NCBI RefSeq assembly: GCF_900455735.1
Contig: NZ_UAUI01000006.1
Location: 101,978 to 165,977, forward strand
From: Rhodococcus wratislaviensis
GTDB lineage: Bacteria > Actinomycetota > Actinomycetes > Mycobacteriales > Mycobacteriaceae
Reading direction: 5' to 3'
DNA: 64,000 nt
In this document: one piece after another, positions 30,670-39,237 of the stretch
Layout: the number at the start of each line of letters is the position of its first letter
Position numbering within the stretch: the first letter of the stretch is position 1
The notes under the pieces: generated by a model
The model's database searches: none
Seen by the model: only the letters and a program-made list of their open reading frames with translations
Told to the model about the DNA's origin: nothing
Translations under genes and position numbers: made by a program

Positions 30670-31910
30670 AGATCCTGATCGTGTCGTGGGAGTACCCACC
30701 CGTCGTCGTCGGCGGTCTCGGTCGCCACGTCCACCACCTGGCCACCGAACTCGCGGCGGCCGGACACGAAGTGGTGGTGCTGTCGCGGCGGCCGTCGGGC
30801 ACCGACGCCGCCACCCATCCCACCGTCACGCACATCGAGGACGGCGTCCTGGTGGTCGCCGTCGCCGAGGACCCCGCGCACTTCGTCTTCGGCGAGGACA
30901 TGCTGGCGTGGACACTCGCGATGGGGCACGCGATGGTGCGCGCGGGCGTCGCCCTGCACAAACCGGGTGTCGGGGAGGGCTGGCAGCCGGACGTGGTGCA
31001 CGCACACGACTGGCTCGTGGCCCACCCCGCGATCGCGTTGGCCGAATTCTACGACGTCCCTTTGGTTTCCACGCTCCACGCCACCGAGGCCGGACGGCAC
31101 AGCGGCTGGGTGTCCGGCCGGATCAACCGGCAGGTGCATTCGGTGGAATGGTGGCTGGCCAACGAATCCGATGCTCTCATCACCTGTTCCGCATCGATGC
31201 AGGACGAAGTGACCACACTCTACGGCCCACTGCTCCCGCCGATCACGGTGATCCGCAACGGAATCGACGTCACCACCTGGAGCTTCCGCGAGCGCGCGCC
31301 ACGGTCCGGTCCACCGAAACTGCTGTTCGTCGGCCGCCTCGAATACGAGAAGGGTGTGCAGGACGCCATCGCCGCGCTCCCCCGCATCCGCCGCAGCCAC
31401 CCCGGGACGACCCTGTCGATCGCCGGCGAGGGCACCCAGTTCACCTGGCTCTACCAGCAGGCCCGCACCCATCGCGTCGCCCGCGCCGTGAACTTCCTCG
31501 GCAACCTCGACCACATCGAACTGCTCGGGTGGCTGCACGGCGCCGACGCCATCGTCCTGCCCAGCCGGTACGAGCCGTTCGGCATCATCGCCCTCGAGGC
31601 CGCCGCCTCCGGAACCCCGCTCGTGGCGTCCACCGCCGGCGGCCTCGGTGAAGCGGTCGTCGACGGGGAGACCGGCATGTCGTTCCACCCCGGCGACGTC
31701 ACCGGGCTCACGTCCGCGGTCCGGGAGGTCCTCGACGATCCCGCCGGGGCGCAGCAGCGCGCGGTGGCCGCGCGCGACCGCCTCACCGCCGATTTCGACT
31801 GGCACACGGTGGCCGAGGACACCGTCCACGTCTACGCGGGCGCCAAGCGTCGCGTGCGGCACCCGTTGGCGAGACCGGAGATTCCCGAGCGTCCGCTGCC
31901 CGGCCGCTGA
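30666..31910 (+). CDS. GT4 alpha-glucosyltransferase (Rv3032-like)
   Basis: 414 aa, GT-B fold. Seen: WEYPPVVVGGLGRHVHHLA (the glycogen-synthase-like GGLG), VVHAHDWLV, ITVIRNGIDVTTW, LLFVGRLEYEKGVQDAI and the nucleotide-sugar motif SRYEPFGIIALEAAASG. The length is identical to Rv3032, which elongates methylglucose lipopolysaccharide and contributes to glycogen in M. tuberculosis. GTG at 30666 overlaps the previous stop (GTGA). Confidence 0.93.
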   Translation: MKILIVSWEYPPVVVGGLGRHVHHLATELAAAGHEVVVLSRRPSGTDAATHPTVTHIEDGVLVVAVAEDPAHFVFGEDMLAWTLAMGHAMVRAGVALHKPGVGEGWQPDVVHAHDWLVAHPAIALAEFYDVPLVSTLHATEAGRHSGWVSGRINRQVHSVEWWLANESDALITCSASMQDEVTTLYGPLLPPITVIRNGIDVTTWSFRERAPRSGPPKLLFVGRLEYEKGVQDAIAALPRIRRSHPGTTLSIAGEGTQFTWLYQQARTHRVARAVNFLGNLDHIELLGWLHGADAIVLPSRYEPFGIIALEAAASGTPLVASTAGGLGEAVVDGETGMSFHPGDVTGLTSAVREVLDDPAGAQQRAVAARDRLTADFDWHTVAEDTVHVYAGAKRRVRHPLARPEIPERPLPGR

Positions 31911-31918
31911 CGCGGCGC

Positions 31919-32176
31919 TCAGTCCGTGCGCACCCGCCGGATCCGGATCGGACCCCGCGCCGACCCCGGATCCACCACGGCGCCCTTCTGGGTGACCTCG
32001 ACTTCCCCTGCGTCGGCCAGACGCCGGGCGGCCTCCCGCACCGGTTCCATGAGGGGCCGCCAGTCGTCCGGTGCCACGGCGCGCGCGACATCCGACGGGC
32101 AGATGCTCGCACTGTCGGCCCGGGCGTCGAGGAGCGCCCGGATGCGCTCCTCGAGTTCGCTGTCCGACACGGTCAT
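31919..32176 (-). CDS. DUF3253 protein
   Basis: 85-aa soluble protein resembling the DUF3253 winged-helix-like family: LEERIRALLDARADSASICP, then WRPLMEPVREAARRLADAGE and VTQKGAVVDP. It probably binds nucleic acid or protein; no function is known. It converges on the GT4 gene. Confidence 0.78.
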   Translation of the reverse strand: MTVSDSELEERIRALLDARADSASICPSDVARAVAPDDWRPLMEPVREAARRLADAGEVEVTQKGAVVDPGSARGPIRIRRVRTD

Positions 32177-32201
32177 GATGCCGACTATGCCACCGCGCCG
32201 G

Positions 32202-32945
32202 TCAGTTCTCCTGCGCCGCCTTCTTCCGGGCGATGTCTTCGAGGGCCGCGATGTACTTCGCGCGTTCGGACGCGCCCGCCTCCCACTCGGCCTTGCGGTT
32301 CTTCACGGGCTTGGCGGGTGAACCGACGGCGATGCTGAAGTCCGGGATGTCACCCTTCACGACGGCATGCGCGCCGAGGACACAGCCCCGCCCCACCCGC
32401 GTGTTGCGGAGAACCGTGACCTTGGCCGCCACCCACGTGTCGGGGCCGATCCGGACCGGGCCCTTCACGATGCCCTGATCCTTGATCGGGACGTTCACGT
32501 CGTCCATACGGTGGTCGAAGTCGGTGATGTAGCACCAGTCCGCCACGAGCGTCGACGCGCCGATCTCGATGTCGAGGTACGTGTTGACGACGTTGTCCTT
32601 GCCGAAGACCACCTTGTCGCCGATGCGCAGCGAACCCTCGTGGCAGCGAATCGCGTTGCCGTCACCGATGTGGACCCAGCGGCCGATCTCGAGCCGCGAC
32701 AGGTCGGGGGTCGAATGGATCTCCACCCGCTTGCCGAGGAACACCATGCCGCGCAGGATCACGTGCGGGTTGGCCAGCTTGAACTTCGCGAGCCGGTAGT
32801 ACCGCACGAGGTACCACGGCGTGTACGCCTTGTTCGCCAGCACCCATCGCAGCGAGTCGCGTGTCAGGAAGCGGGCCTGCTCGCTGTCGCTCCGCCGGGA
32901 TCCTCGCCACCTCGTACGCAACGGTGCGCCCCACATGCTCGTCAT
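32202..32945 (-). CDS. Hexapeptide-repeat acyltransferase (Rv3034c-like)
   Basis: 247-aa left-handed beta-helix enzyme: repeated hexads in LEIGRWVHIGDGNAIRCHEG, IGDKVVFGKDNVVN, IGASTLVADWCYI, VRIGPDTWVAAKVTVLRN and VGRGCVLGAHAVVKGDIP. Such proteins acylate sugars with acetyl- or other acyl-CoA. Its position beside the GH57/GT4 operon suggests polysaccharide acylation, as suspected for Rv3034c. TAGGCT (32954-32959) ends 8 nt before the ATG, so the transcript may be leaderless. Confidence 0.85.
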   Translation of the reverse strand: MTSMWGAPLRTRWRGSRRSDSEQARFLTRDSLRWVLANKAYTPWYLVRYYRLAKFKLANPHVILRGMVFLGKRVEIHSTPDLSRLEIGRWVHIGDGNAIRCHEGSLRIGDKVVFGKDNVVNTYLDIEIGASTLVADWCYITDFDHRMDDVNVPIKDQGIVKGPVRIGPDTWVAAKVTVLRNTRVGRGCVLGAHAVVKGDIPDFSIAVGSPAKPVKNRKAEWEAGASERAKYIAALEDIARKKAAQEN

Positions 32946-33084
32946 AGCCTGTCAGCCTACGTTCACGGCTCGCGCCCCCGTTCGGGTGTGTCCGGACTCC
33001 GACACCGGCATCGGGGTGTGCCGATCGGCGCAGCCTCGGCGGGATAGTCTCTGGGCCGAGCGTTATCGAAGACGAGGAGATGTA

Positions 33085-34392
33085 ATGCGGCGGGTCCTAC
33101 GTTCGTCAGTACTGGCGCTGGCGACGATCTCGGCTGTCGTCCTCAGCGGCTGCAGCAGCGGAACGCAGGTCGACGACATCTTCTCCGCGGGCGGGTGGCC
33201 CGGCATGCACGCGGACGCCCGCAACAGCGACACCAGCCCCGTCACCGGTTCCCGTGACATCTCCTTCGCCTGGTCTCGCCCGCTCGGCGGTCCGGTCGCG
33301 AATTACGCGTCGGTGGCCGCCAGCGGCCAGATCTTCATCACGGCCCGCACCGAGAAGGGCTGCAACCTCTTCTCCTACCAGATGGACAGCGGCCGCAAAC
33401 GCTGGTGCCGCCAGCTCGCGCCGGGTGTCGTGGCGTCCACGCCGATCGTCGACGGCGCCGCCAACGTGTACGTGGGCGAGAACGGCGCCATCAACTCGTT
33501 CAACGAGTACGGCCAGCTGCGTTGGCGCACACCGGTGGTCGGGACGCCGCTGTCGGCGCAGTTCACCGGCGACGGCAACCTCCTCTTCATCACCCAGCTC
33601 GGCCAGATCAACGTCGTGAACACGCAGACCGGTCAGAAGGTCGTGGCACCGTACGATCTCGTCCCGCCGCCGTCCGTCGCCGAGGGCGCGAACGTCGACA
33701 TCCTCCCCGACGACAAGGGCCTCAACGGCTGCTTCTTCGGCTACCCCGACTGCCCGGTCGCCAACATGCCGGCCATCGACCTCGAGTCCGGCAAGTTCTA
33801 TTTCACGTTCTTCGCGCCCGGCGCTCCCGAGGCGGAACTCGTCGCGATGAAGTACTCCGGCGGCGACAACCCCGCAATCACCCAGGAATGGTCCAGCGAC
33901 ACTCTGCCGGGCGGCAGCGCGTCCAGCCCCGATCTGTCGGCCGACGGCTCCGTCGTCTACGCGAACGACAACTGGGGCACGTTGTGGGCGATCGATTCTG
34001 CGACCGGCGATCCGAAGTGGAGCTACGACATCGGGTACGCCGCCGCCGGCAGCCCGTCCACGTCCGCGGACGGGCTGATCATCCCCGCGGGCGGACTCGA
34101 CGGCCACCTGCTGGCGTTGCAGGACAAGGGCGATCACGCCGAACTGGTCTGGGAGCGGAAGGATCTGCTGCAGCTGGGCGTCCCGGCACAGACGGCCGGG
34201 TCGACCGGTTACGCAGTGGTCCGCGAGGGTACGGACGGACTGGCGATGCTGACGTTCGACACCGGAACCGGTGAAACCCTCGACCAGGACACCCTGCCCG
34301 GGGCCAAGGGGTTCACGGTCGGCACCTCCATCGGGCCGAAGGGTGACGTCCTCACCCCGACACTGCTCGGGGAGCTGTTCGTCCTCCGCTGA
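33085..34392 (+). CDS. PQQ-like beta-propeller lipoprotein (Rv3035-like)
   Basis: 435 aa. Signal peptide with lipobox VLSGC (Cys23), then an all-beta domain with repeats typical of PQQ/BamB-like propellers (INSFNEYGQLRWRTP, LWAIDSATGDPKWSYDIG, GGLDGHLLALQDKG). Rv3035 is the positional equivalent. A structural or protein-interaction role at the outer face of the membrane is likely; no catalytic motif is evident. ATG at 33085 has GAGGAGA 4 nt upstream; the longer open frame upstream runs antisense to the neighbouring gene. Confidence 0.9.
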   Translation: MRRVLRSSVLALATISAVVLSGCSSGTQVDDIFSAGGWPGMHADARNSDTSPVTGSRDISFAWSRPLGGPVANYASVAASGQIFITARTEKGCNLFSYQMDSGRKRWCRQLAPGVVASTPIVDGAANVYVGENGAINSFNEYGQLRWRTPVVGTPLSAQFTGDGNLLFITQLGQINVVNTQTGQKVVAPYDLVPPPSVAEGANVDILPDDKGLNGCFFGYPDCPVANMPAIDLESGKFYFTFFAPGAPEAELVAMKYSGGDNPAITQEWSSDTLPGGSASSPDLSADGSVVYANDNWGTLWAIDSATGDPKWSYDIGYAAAGSPSTSADGLIIPAGGLDGHLLALQDKGDHAELVWERKDLLQLGVPAQTAGSTGYAVVREGTDGLAMLTFDTGTGETLDQDTLPGAKGFTVGTSIGPKGDVLTPTLLGELFVLR

Positions 34393-34438
34393 CCCGTGAG
34401 TACTTGTCAACGTCCGGCGGTTGAGAAGTACTCACGGG
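34393..34438. repeat. Palindromic intergenic element, copy 1
   Basis: 46-bp near-perfect palindrome with outer arms CCCGTGAGTACTT/AAGTACTCACGGG and a CCGGCGG core. It starts directly at the lipoprotein stop and overlaps the stop of the convergent gene. A closely related element is at 49878-49917. It may act here as a bidirectional terminator. Confidence 0.85.
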
Positions 34439-35589
34439 CGCGAAGCGCAGATGAAGGCGACGCCGGCTCGGCCGATCCGTGTGATCACCACACTGAGCGA
34501 ACGACTTCCGCGCAACTTCAACTTGGGACGCAGGACCGCGGGATCGACGTCGACGCCGCGCACGAGGATTTCCGCCACCCCGCAGTCGTGCCGCGCCAGG
34601 TCCTGCCGCAGCGACTTCTCCGAAAACTTCACCTGTTCGAGAATGCGGAAGCCCCGCACGCCGTCGGGAACCGAATCGCCGGTGAGATAGGCGATCCGGG
34701 GATCCAGCTGCCACAGTCCGTGCCGGGCGGCGTAGTGCCGCACCAGGCCCGCACGCACGACGGCGCCGTCGGGGTCGATGATCCATTGCCCCGGTGCGCG
34801 TTCGGGGATGTCGTCGTCCTCGGCGTCCGTCACCGTCCACGCGGTGCCGTCGGAGCCGAGCACGCTCGCCCGCCGGGTGACACCGGCACCGGACAGTCCC
34901 GGCGACCACAGACACGCCTCGCGCACGCCGCCGTCGAGGGACACCACCTCCACTTCGCCGTCCCAGCCGAGCCGGTCGAAATCGAGTCCCGGGGCGCACT
35001 TCACTGCAAGATCGCGTCCGCGGTACGCGTCGATCAGATCGGGCAGCGGCGGTTCCAGCGCGGCGGGATCGTGCGTGCGCCTGCCGCCGGACCGTCGCGC
35101 CGGATCCGCGAGGACGACGGTGCCGCGGGTGCACGGGACGAGCGCGTCGGCGCGGAGAACGGCCGCCCCGGGAACGTTGTGCTGCGCCATCAGAAGCCGG
35201 ACCGGGTCGAGGTCACTGCCGATCACGGTCGCGGCCGTCCCGACCACCGCGTCCAGTTCGGCACCGATGGAGCACGTGACGTCGTGGACGTCCCGGTCCT
35301 TCAGCCGCAGCGCACGGTGCGCGGCGACCACCCGCGGCGTCGCCTGTTGCAGAGCATCGTCCGTGAAGAACCAGGTGTCGGTGCCGGGAAGTTTGGCGGC
35401 AGCCTTCCGCCGCAACAGCACGGTCTCCACCAGTAACGCCCCGTGTGAGCCGAAACGTGTACGCGCCCGGCCGATGTCGGCCAGGCGCGTAGACGTGGTC
35501 AGTGCGAAGCCGTCCACTTCCGCGAGAGCGGCCGCCCCGTCCGGGCTCTGCAGGAACTCCACGTCCCCGGGAGTGAACGCATAGCCCAA
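34432..35589 (-). CDS. THUMP-like-domain methyltransferase (Rv3037c-like)
   Basis: 385 aa. N-terminal helical region, a Rossmann methyltransferase core (VHDVTCSIGAELDAVVGTA, GSDLDPVRLLMAQHN, VLADPARRSGGRR with a DPAR motif in place of NPPY), and a C-terminal THUMP-like domain (LKLRGSRSLSVVITRIG). The family is thought to act on RNA. TTG at 35589 is the only plausible early start; it lies one base after the upstream gene's TGA, so translation is coupled. Confidence 0.8.
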   Translation of the reverse strand: MGYAFTPGDVEFLQSPDGAAALAEVDGFALTTSTRLADIGRARTRFGSHGALLVETVLLRRKAAAKLPGTDTWFFTDDALQQATPRVVAAHRALRLKDRDVHDVTCSIGAELDAVVGTAATVIGSDLDPVRLLMAQHNVPGAAVLRADALVPCTRGTVVLADPARRSGGRRTHDPAALEPPLPDLIDAYRGRDLAVKCAPGLDFDRLGWDGEVEVVSLDGGVREACLWSPGLSGAGVTRRASVLGSDGTAWTVTDAEDDDIPERAPGQWIIDPDGAVVRAGLVRHYAARHGLWQLDPRIAYLTGDSVPDGVRGFRILEQVKFSEKSLRQDLARHDCGVAEILVRGVDVDPAVLRPKLKLRGSRSLSVVITRIGRAGVAFICASRP

Positions 35590-35590
35590 T

Positions 35591-36562
35591 TCAGTTGCCG
35601 GGCTTCACGCCGGTGATCATGACGTTGTAGAAGAACCCCCGCGGCACCACGTGCCGGAGAACCTTCTCGTCGACCCAGCTGAGCGTCTTCCATCCGGTGA
35701 ACGCGAAACGTCCCCAGCCCCAGCCCAGCTTCTCCGGCGGCACAGCGGCCTCGAACGTGCGGACGGGCCACCCGAGCAGAGCGGCGGCGAATTCCTCGGT
35801 GGCCGCGTGAACCTGCTCGGCGCCTGCCGACTTCGCGATCTTCTCGAGGTCGCTCGGATCGAACGTGTGGAGGTCGACGACGGCCTCGAGCGCGGCCGCG
35901 CGCGAGGACTCGTCCAGTTCCGCCTGCGGTCGACGCCAGTCGGCGAGGAACGGCAACTTGGTGACCCGGGTGGTGACCTCCCACGTCGCGCGACCCAGCC
36001 AGCGGGCGTAGAAGTTGCCGATCGTGGTCGGCTCACCGGCGAACACGAAACGCCCGCCCGGCTTCAGGACGCGCAGAACCTCGCGCAGCGACTGCTCCAC
36101 ATCCGGGATGTGATGCAGGACCGCGTGTCCCACGACGAGGTCGAACGTGTCGTCCTCGTACGGGATGGTTTCGGCGTCGGCGACGCGGCCGTCGACGGAC
36201 AATCCCAGGCCCTCGGCGTTGCGGAGGGCGACCTTCACCATGCCGGGCGACAGGTCGGTGACCGAACCGGTCTTCGCGACTCCACCCTGCATCAGGTTGA
36301 GGAGGAAGAATCCGGTGCCGCAGCCCAGTTCGAGCGCCCGCTCGTAGGGAAGCGGCTGATCGCCCGCGACGGCGTCGAAACGTCCGCGTGCGTAGTCGAT
36401 GCACCGCTCGTCGTACGAGATCGACCACTTCTCGTCGTACGTCTCGGCTTCCCAGTCGTGGTACAGCACCTGGGCGAGTTTGGTGTCCTTCAGCGCAGCC
36501 TCTACCTCTTCGGCGGTGGCGTGCGGATGAGGAGCTGGGTCGTCATGGGCGCTTGCAGTCAT
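35591..36562 (-). CDS. Class I SAM-dependent methyltransferase (Rv3038c-like)
   Basis: 323 aa. SAM-binding motif ALELGCGTGFFLLNLMQGG, then VTDLSPGMVKVALRNAEGLG, FDLVVGHAVLHHIPDVEQS and VLKPGGRFVFAGEPT. The C-terminal third (FYARWLGRATWEVTTRVTKL and later a GWGWGRFAFTGWK segment) is amphipathic and could contact membrane or a lipid substrate. Substrate unknown. TAGGAT (36570-36575) ends 7 nt before the ATG, so the mRNA is probably leaderless. Confidence 0.88.
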   Translation of the reverse strand: MTASAHDDPAPHPHATAEEVEAALKDTKLAQVLYHDWEAETYDEKWSISYDERCIDYARGRFDAVAGDQPLPYERALELGCGTGFFLLNLMQGGVAKTGSVTDLSPGMVKVALRNAEGLGLSVDGRVADAETIPYEDDTFDLVVGHAVLHHIPDVEQSLREVLRVLKPGGRFVFAGEPTTIGNFYARWLGRATWEVTTRVTKLPFLADWRRPQAELDESSRAAALEAVVDLHTFDPSDLEKIAKSAGAEQVHAATEEFAAALLGWPVRTFEAAVPPEKLGWGWGRFAFTGWKTLSWVDEKVLRHVVPRGFFYNVMITGVKPGN

Positions 36563-36617
36563 GCGGCAAATCCTACTCGCTGGTAAGAGTGAACAGGTTC
36601 TAGTTTCGGGCTCCAGA

Positions 36618-37397
36618 CTACTCGCCCGTGAACTGAGCCTTACCTGGGCCGTTCTCGATGAACGATTCCATCCCGATCGTGCGGTCCCGGGTGGCGAACA
36701 ACGAGGTGAACAGCTGACGCTCCACCGCGAGCCCCGTACCCAGGTCGACGTCCAGCCCACGGTCCACGGCGGCCTTTGCCGCAGCCAGGGCGCGGCCCGC
36801 ACCCTTCGTGAACTGCGACGCCCACGTGCGGGCCGCCTCATACACGTCGTCCGGCGCCACGACCTCGTCGACCAGACCGATCGCGAGAGCCTCCTCGGCG
36901 TCGACGAACCGGCCGGTGAACAGCAGATCCTTGGCCTTGGACGGTCCGATCAGCCGGGCCAGACGCTGGGTGCCGCCGCCGCCGGGAATGACGCCGAGAA
37001 GGATCTCCGGCACGCCGAGCTTGGCGTTGTCGCCCGCGATGCGCCGGTCGGCCGACAGCGCGACCTCCAGGCCGCCGCCGAGCGCGTACCCCGTGATGGC
37101 GGCGACGGTGGGCTTCGGGATCTCGGAAACCGCCGCGAGGTCGGACTGCAGGTCGCCGATCACGTCGGACATCTGCCCGAAGTCCATCTCGGACATTTCC
37201 TTCACGTCCGCGCCCGCGGCGAAGACCTTCTCGCCGCCGTAGACGATGACGGCCTTCACGTCGGCGTTGACGGTCGCCTCCCGCGCCGCCGCCCGCAACT
37301 CCTGCTGAACCTGACGGTTCAGGGCATTCATCGGGGGGCGCGCGAGCCGGATCGTGCCGATGCCTTCGGATACCTCGAGAGTGACAAACTCAGCCAT
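36618..37397 (-). CDS. Enoyl-CoA hydratase/isomerase (EchA17-like)
   Basis: 259-aa crotonase. Both catalytic glutamates are present: Glu111 in GYALGGGLEVALSADRR and Glu131 in GVPEILLGVIPGGGGTQRL; the oxyanion hole is in AAGADVKEM. It hydrates trans-2-enoyl-CoA in beta-oxidation. Rv3039c (echA17) is the positional equivalent. TAGCCT (37406-37411) lies 8 nt before the ATG. Confidence 0.93.
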   Translation of the reverse strand: MAEFVTLEVSEGIGTIRLARPPMNALNRQVQQELRAAAREATVNADVKAVIVYGGEKVFAAGADVKEMSEMDFGQMSDVIGDLQSDLAAVSEIPKPTVAAITGYALGGGLEVALSADRRIAGDNAKLGVPEILLGVIPGGGGTQRLARLIGPSKAKDLLFTGRFVDAEEALAIGLVDEVVAPDDVYEAARTWASQFTKGAGRALAAAKAAVDRGLDVDLGTGLAVERQLFTSLFATRDRTIGMESFIENGPGKAQFTGE

Positions 37398-37454
37398 GAG
37401 GCAAAAGGCTACTTGTCTGCCTCCGACGCGGTTTCGCGGCCCGCCGCATCGCGA

Positions 37455-38297
37455 TCAGTCGCGGGACGCCCACGGATGCGGACCCGCTTCGTAGTAGCCG
37501 TCCTGTCCCGGGAACTCCACGCGGAGCTGCTCCTCGCCCGTGATCAGCGTCGGCAGGATCACCGGGATCTCCGGCTCCGCGGCCAGCACCTCCGCGACCG
37601 AACCGAACGCGCTGAGCGCCGTGAGCTGACTCCACGTCGGCGGCAGCAGGATGCTTCCGCCGCCCTGCCAGTGCGCGAGTGCCGCGGCAGGACTCTGCCA
37701 CTGCACGTCCTCGGCCTCGGACGTCGCCCCGTCCGCGATCTGGCCGTGTGGTGCGGCGGCGACGAAGAACCGCGTGTCGTAGCGGCGGCCCTCGCCGACC
37801 GGAGTGATCCAATTCGCCCAGGGCCGCAGCAGGTCGGCCCGCAGGACGAGGTTCTCGCGCTTCAGGAAGTCGCTGAACGACAGTTCGCGCTTCTCGAGCT
37901 GTGTGCGGGACTGCGCGTACCGGGATGTGTCCGCCACGACCGTGTCCGCGCTCGGTCCCGCGAGAAGCACGCCGCATTCCTCGAACGTCTCGCGCACCGC
38001 CGCGCACACGAGGGCCTTCGCGCGCGCCGGGTCGGTCGAGAACCGCGAGGCCCACCAGTCGACGGACGGTCCCGCCCAGTCGACCTCGGCGTCGGCGTCC
38101 GACGGGTCGACCCCGCCGCCGGGGAACACGGTCATGCCGCCGGCGAACGCCATCCCCTTCACCCGGCGGAGGAGGAACACCTCGATTCCGGGCGCCGCGA
38201 CGTCTGCCGCGGCGTCACGGATGAGGATGACGGTGGACGCGTCCTTGGGTGCCACGTCGGTACTGTCGCGGGGCGCCTGCTCTTGCTTCGAGACCAT
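37455..38297 (-). CDS. Nudix hydrolase (Rv3040c-like, NUDT19 type)
   Basis: 280 aa. Starts ASTVILIRD, then FLLRRVKGMAFAGGMTVFPG and the Nudix core AAVRETFEECGVLL. An insertion of about 50 residues separates the FPGG and the REtfEEcG parts, which is the pattern of the NUDT7/8/19 CoA-diphosphatase-like group. A CoA or acyl-CoA substrate is plausible beside an enoyl-CoA hydratase. TAGGTT (38305-38310) ends 7 nt before the ATG. Confidence 0.88.
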   Translation of the reverse strand: MVSKQEQAPRDSTDVAPKDASTVILIRDAAADVAAPGIEVFLLRRVKGMAFAGGMTVFPGGGVDPSDADAEVDWAGPSVDWWASRFSTDPARAKALVCAAVRETFEECGVLLAGPSADTVVADTSRYAQSRTQLEKRELSFSDFLKRENLVLRADLLRPWANWITPVGEGRRYDTRFFVAAAPHGQIADGATSEAEDVQWQSPAAALAHWQGGGSILLPPTWSQLTALSAFGSVAEVLAAEPEIPVILPTLITGEEQLRVEFPGQDGYYEAGPHPWASRD

Positions 38298-38362
38298 GTC
38301 TCGGAACCTACGCCGCCGGGTGACGCGGGTCGCAGTCGGTCCCCCCGTGTGACCGCCGGTGC

Positions 38363-39205
38363 TCAGCCCCGCCGGTGCGCGCCGGGGACGCGGGTCCGCC
38401 GCGCGAAGAACCGGCCGTCGACCTTGTCCAGGCTGATCGACTGGCTGAACGCCTCGCTGAGGTTCTCGGCCGTGATGACCTGATCCAGGAGCCCCTGCGA
38501 GACCACCTCCCCCTCCTTGAGGAGCATTGCATGAGTGAACCCCGGCGGGATCTCCTCGACGTGGTGGGTGATGAGGACCGTCGCGGGTGCGTCGGGGTCG
38601 GCGGCGAGGTCGGTGAGGCGCGCGACGAGTTCCTCGCGCCCACCGAGGTCGAGACCGGCGGCGGGCTCGTCGAGCAGCAGCAGTTCCGGGTCGGTCATCA
38701 GCGCACGGGCGATGAGGACGCGTTTGCGCTCACCCTCGGACAGCGTGCCGTACGTGCGCTTCGCGAGGTGCTCGGCGCCCAGGCTCTCGAGCATCTCGAC
38801 GGCACGGTCGGTGTCCATGTCGTCGTAGCGCTCACGCCAGCGCCCGAGTACCGCGTAGCCGGCGGAGACGACGAGATCGGTCACGACCTCCTCGGACGGC
38901 ACCCGGTTGGCGAGCGCCGAGGAGGACAGTCCGATCCGCGGTCGAAGTTCGTTGATGTCGACCCGGCCGAGTCTTTCGCCGAGAAGGTAGGCACTTCCGC
39001 TCGTGGGATGCAGTTCGGCGGCCGCGATCCGGAGCAACGACGTCTTCCCTGCCCCGTTCGGCCCGAGGACGACCCATCGTTCGTCGAGTTCCACCTTCCA
39101 GGTGACCGGGCCCACCAGAGTGTTGCCCCCGCGGCGGAGGAGAACGTCGTCGAATTCGATGAGGAGATCGGGATCAGGTTCATGCACGCACCCATCTTCC
39201 CGCAC
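38363..39205 (-). CDS. ABC-type ATPase without adjacent permease (Rv3041c-like)
   Basis: 280 aa, single nucleotide-binding domain: Walker A GPNGAGKTSLLRI, signature YGTLSEGERKRVLIARAL, Walker B ELLLLDEPAAGLD, and switch LITHHVEE. No membrane subunit is nearby. The closest general type is the YlmA/ModF-like soluble ABC ATPase. The start is uncertain: GTG at 39205 or GTG at 39187. Confidence 0.88.
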   Translation of the reverse strand: MREDGCVHEPDPDLLIEFDDVLLRRGGNTLVGPVTWKVELDERWVVLGPNGAGKTSLLRIAAAELHPTSGSAYLLGERLGRVDINELRPRIGLSSSALANRVPSEEVVTDLVVSAGYAVLGRWRERYDDMDTDRAVEMLESLGAEHLAKRTYGTLSEGERKRVLIARALMTDPELLLLDEPAAGLDLGGREELVARLTDLAADPDAPATVLITHHVEEIPPGFTHAMLLKEGEVVSQGLLDQVITAENLSEAFSQSISLDKVDGRFFARRTRVPGAHRRG

Positions 39206-39237
39206 ATCTTCCGAGCATTCACGGCAGGATCAGTTGC

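Noticed and set aside
36561..38483. 640-aa open frame on the plus strand
   Set aside because: Antisense to the enoyl-CoA hydratase and Nudix genes; no domain resemblance.
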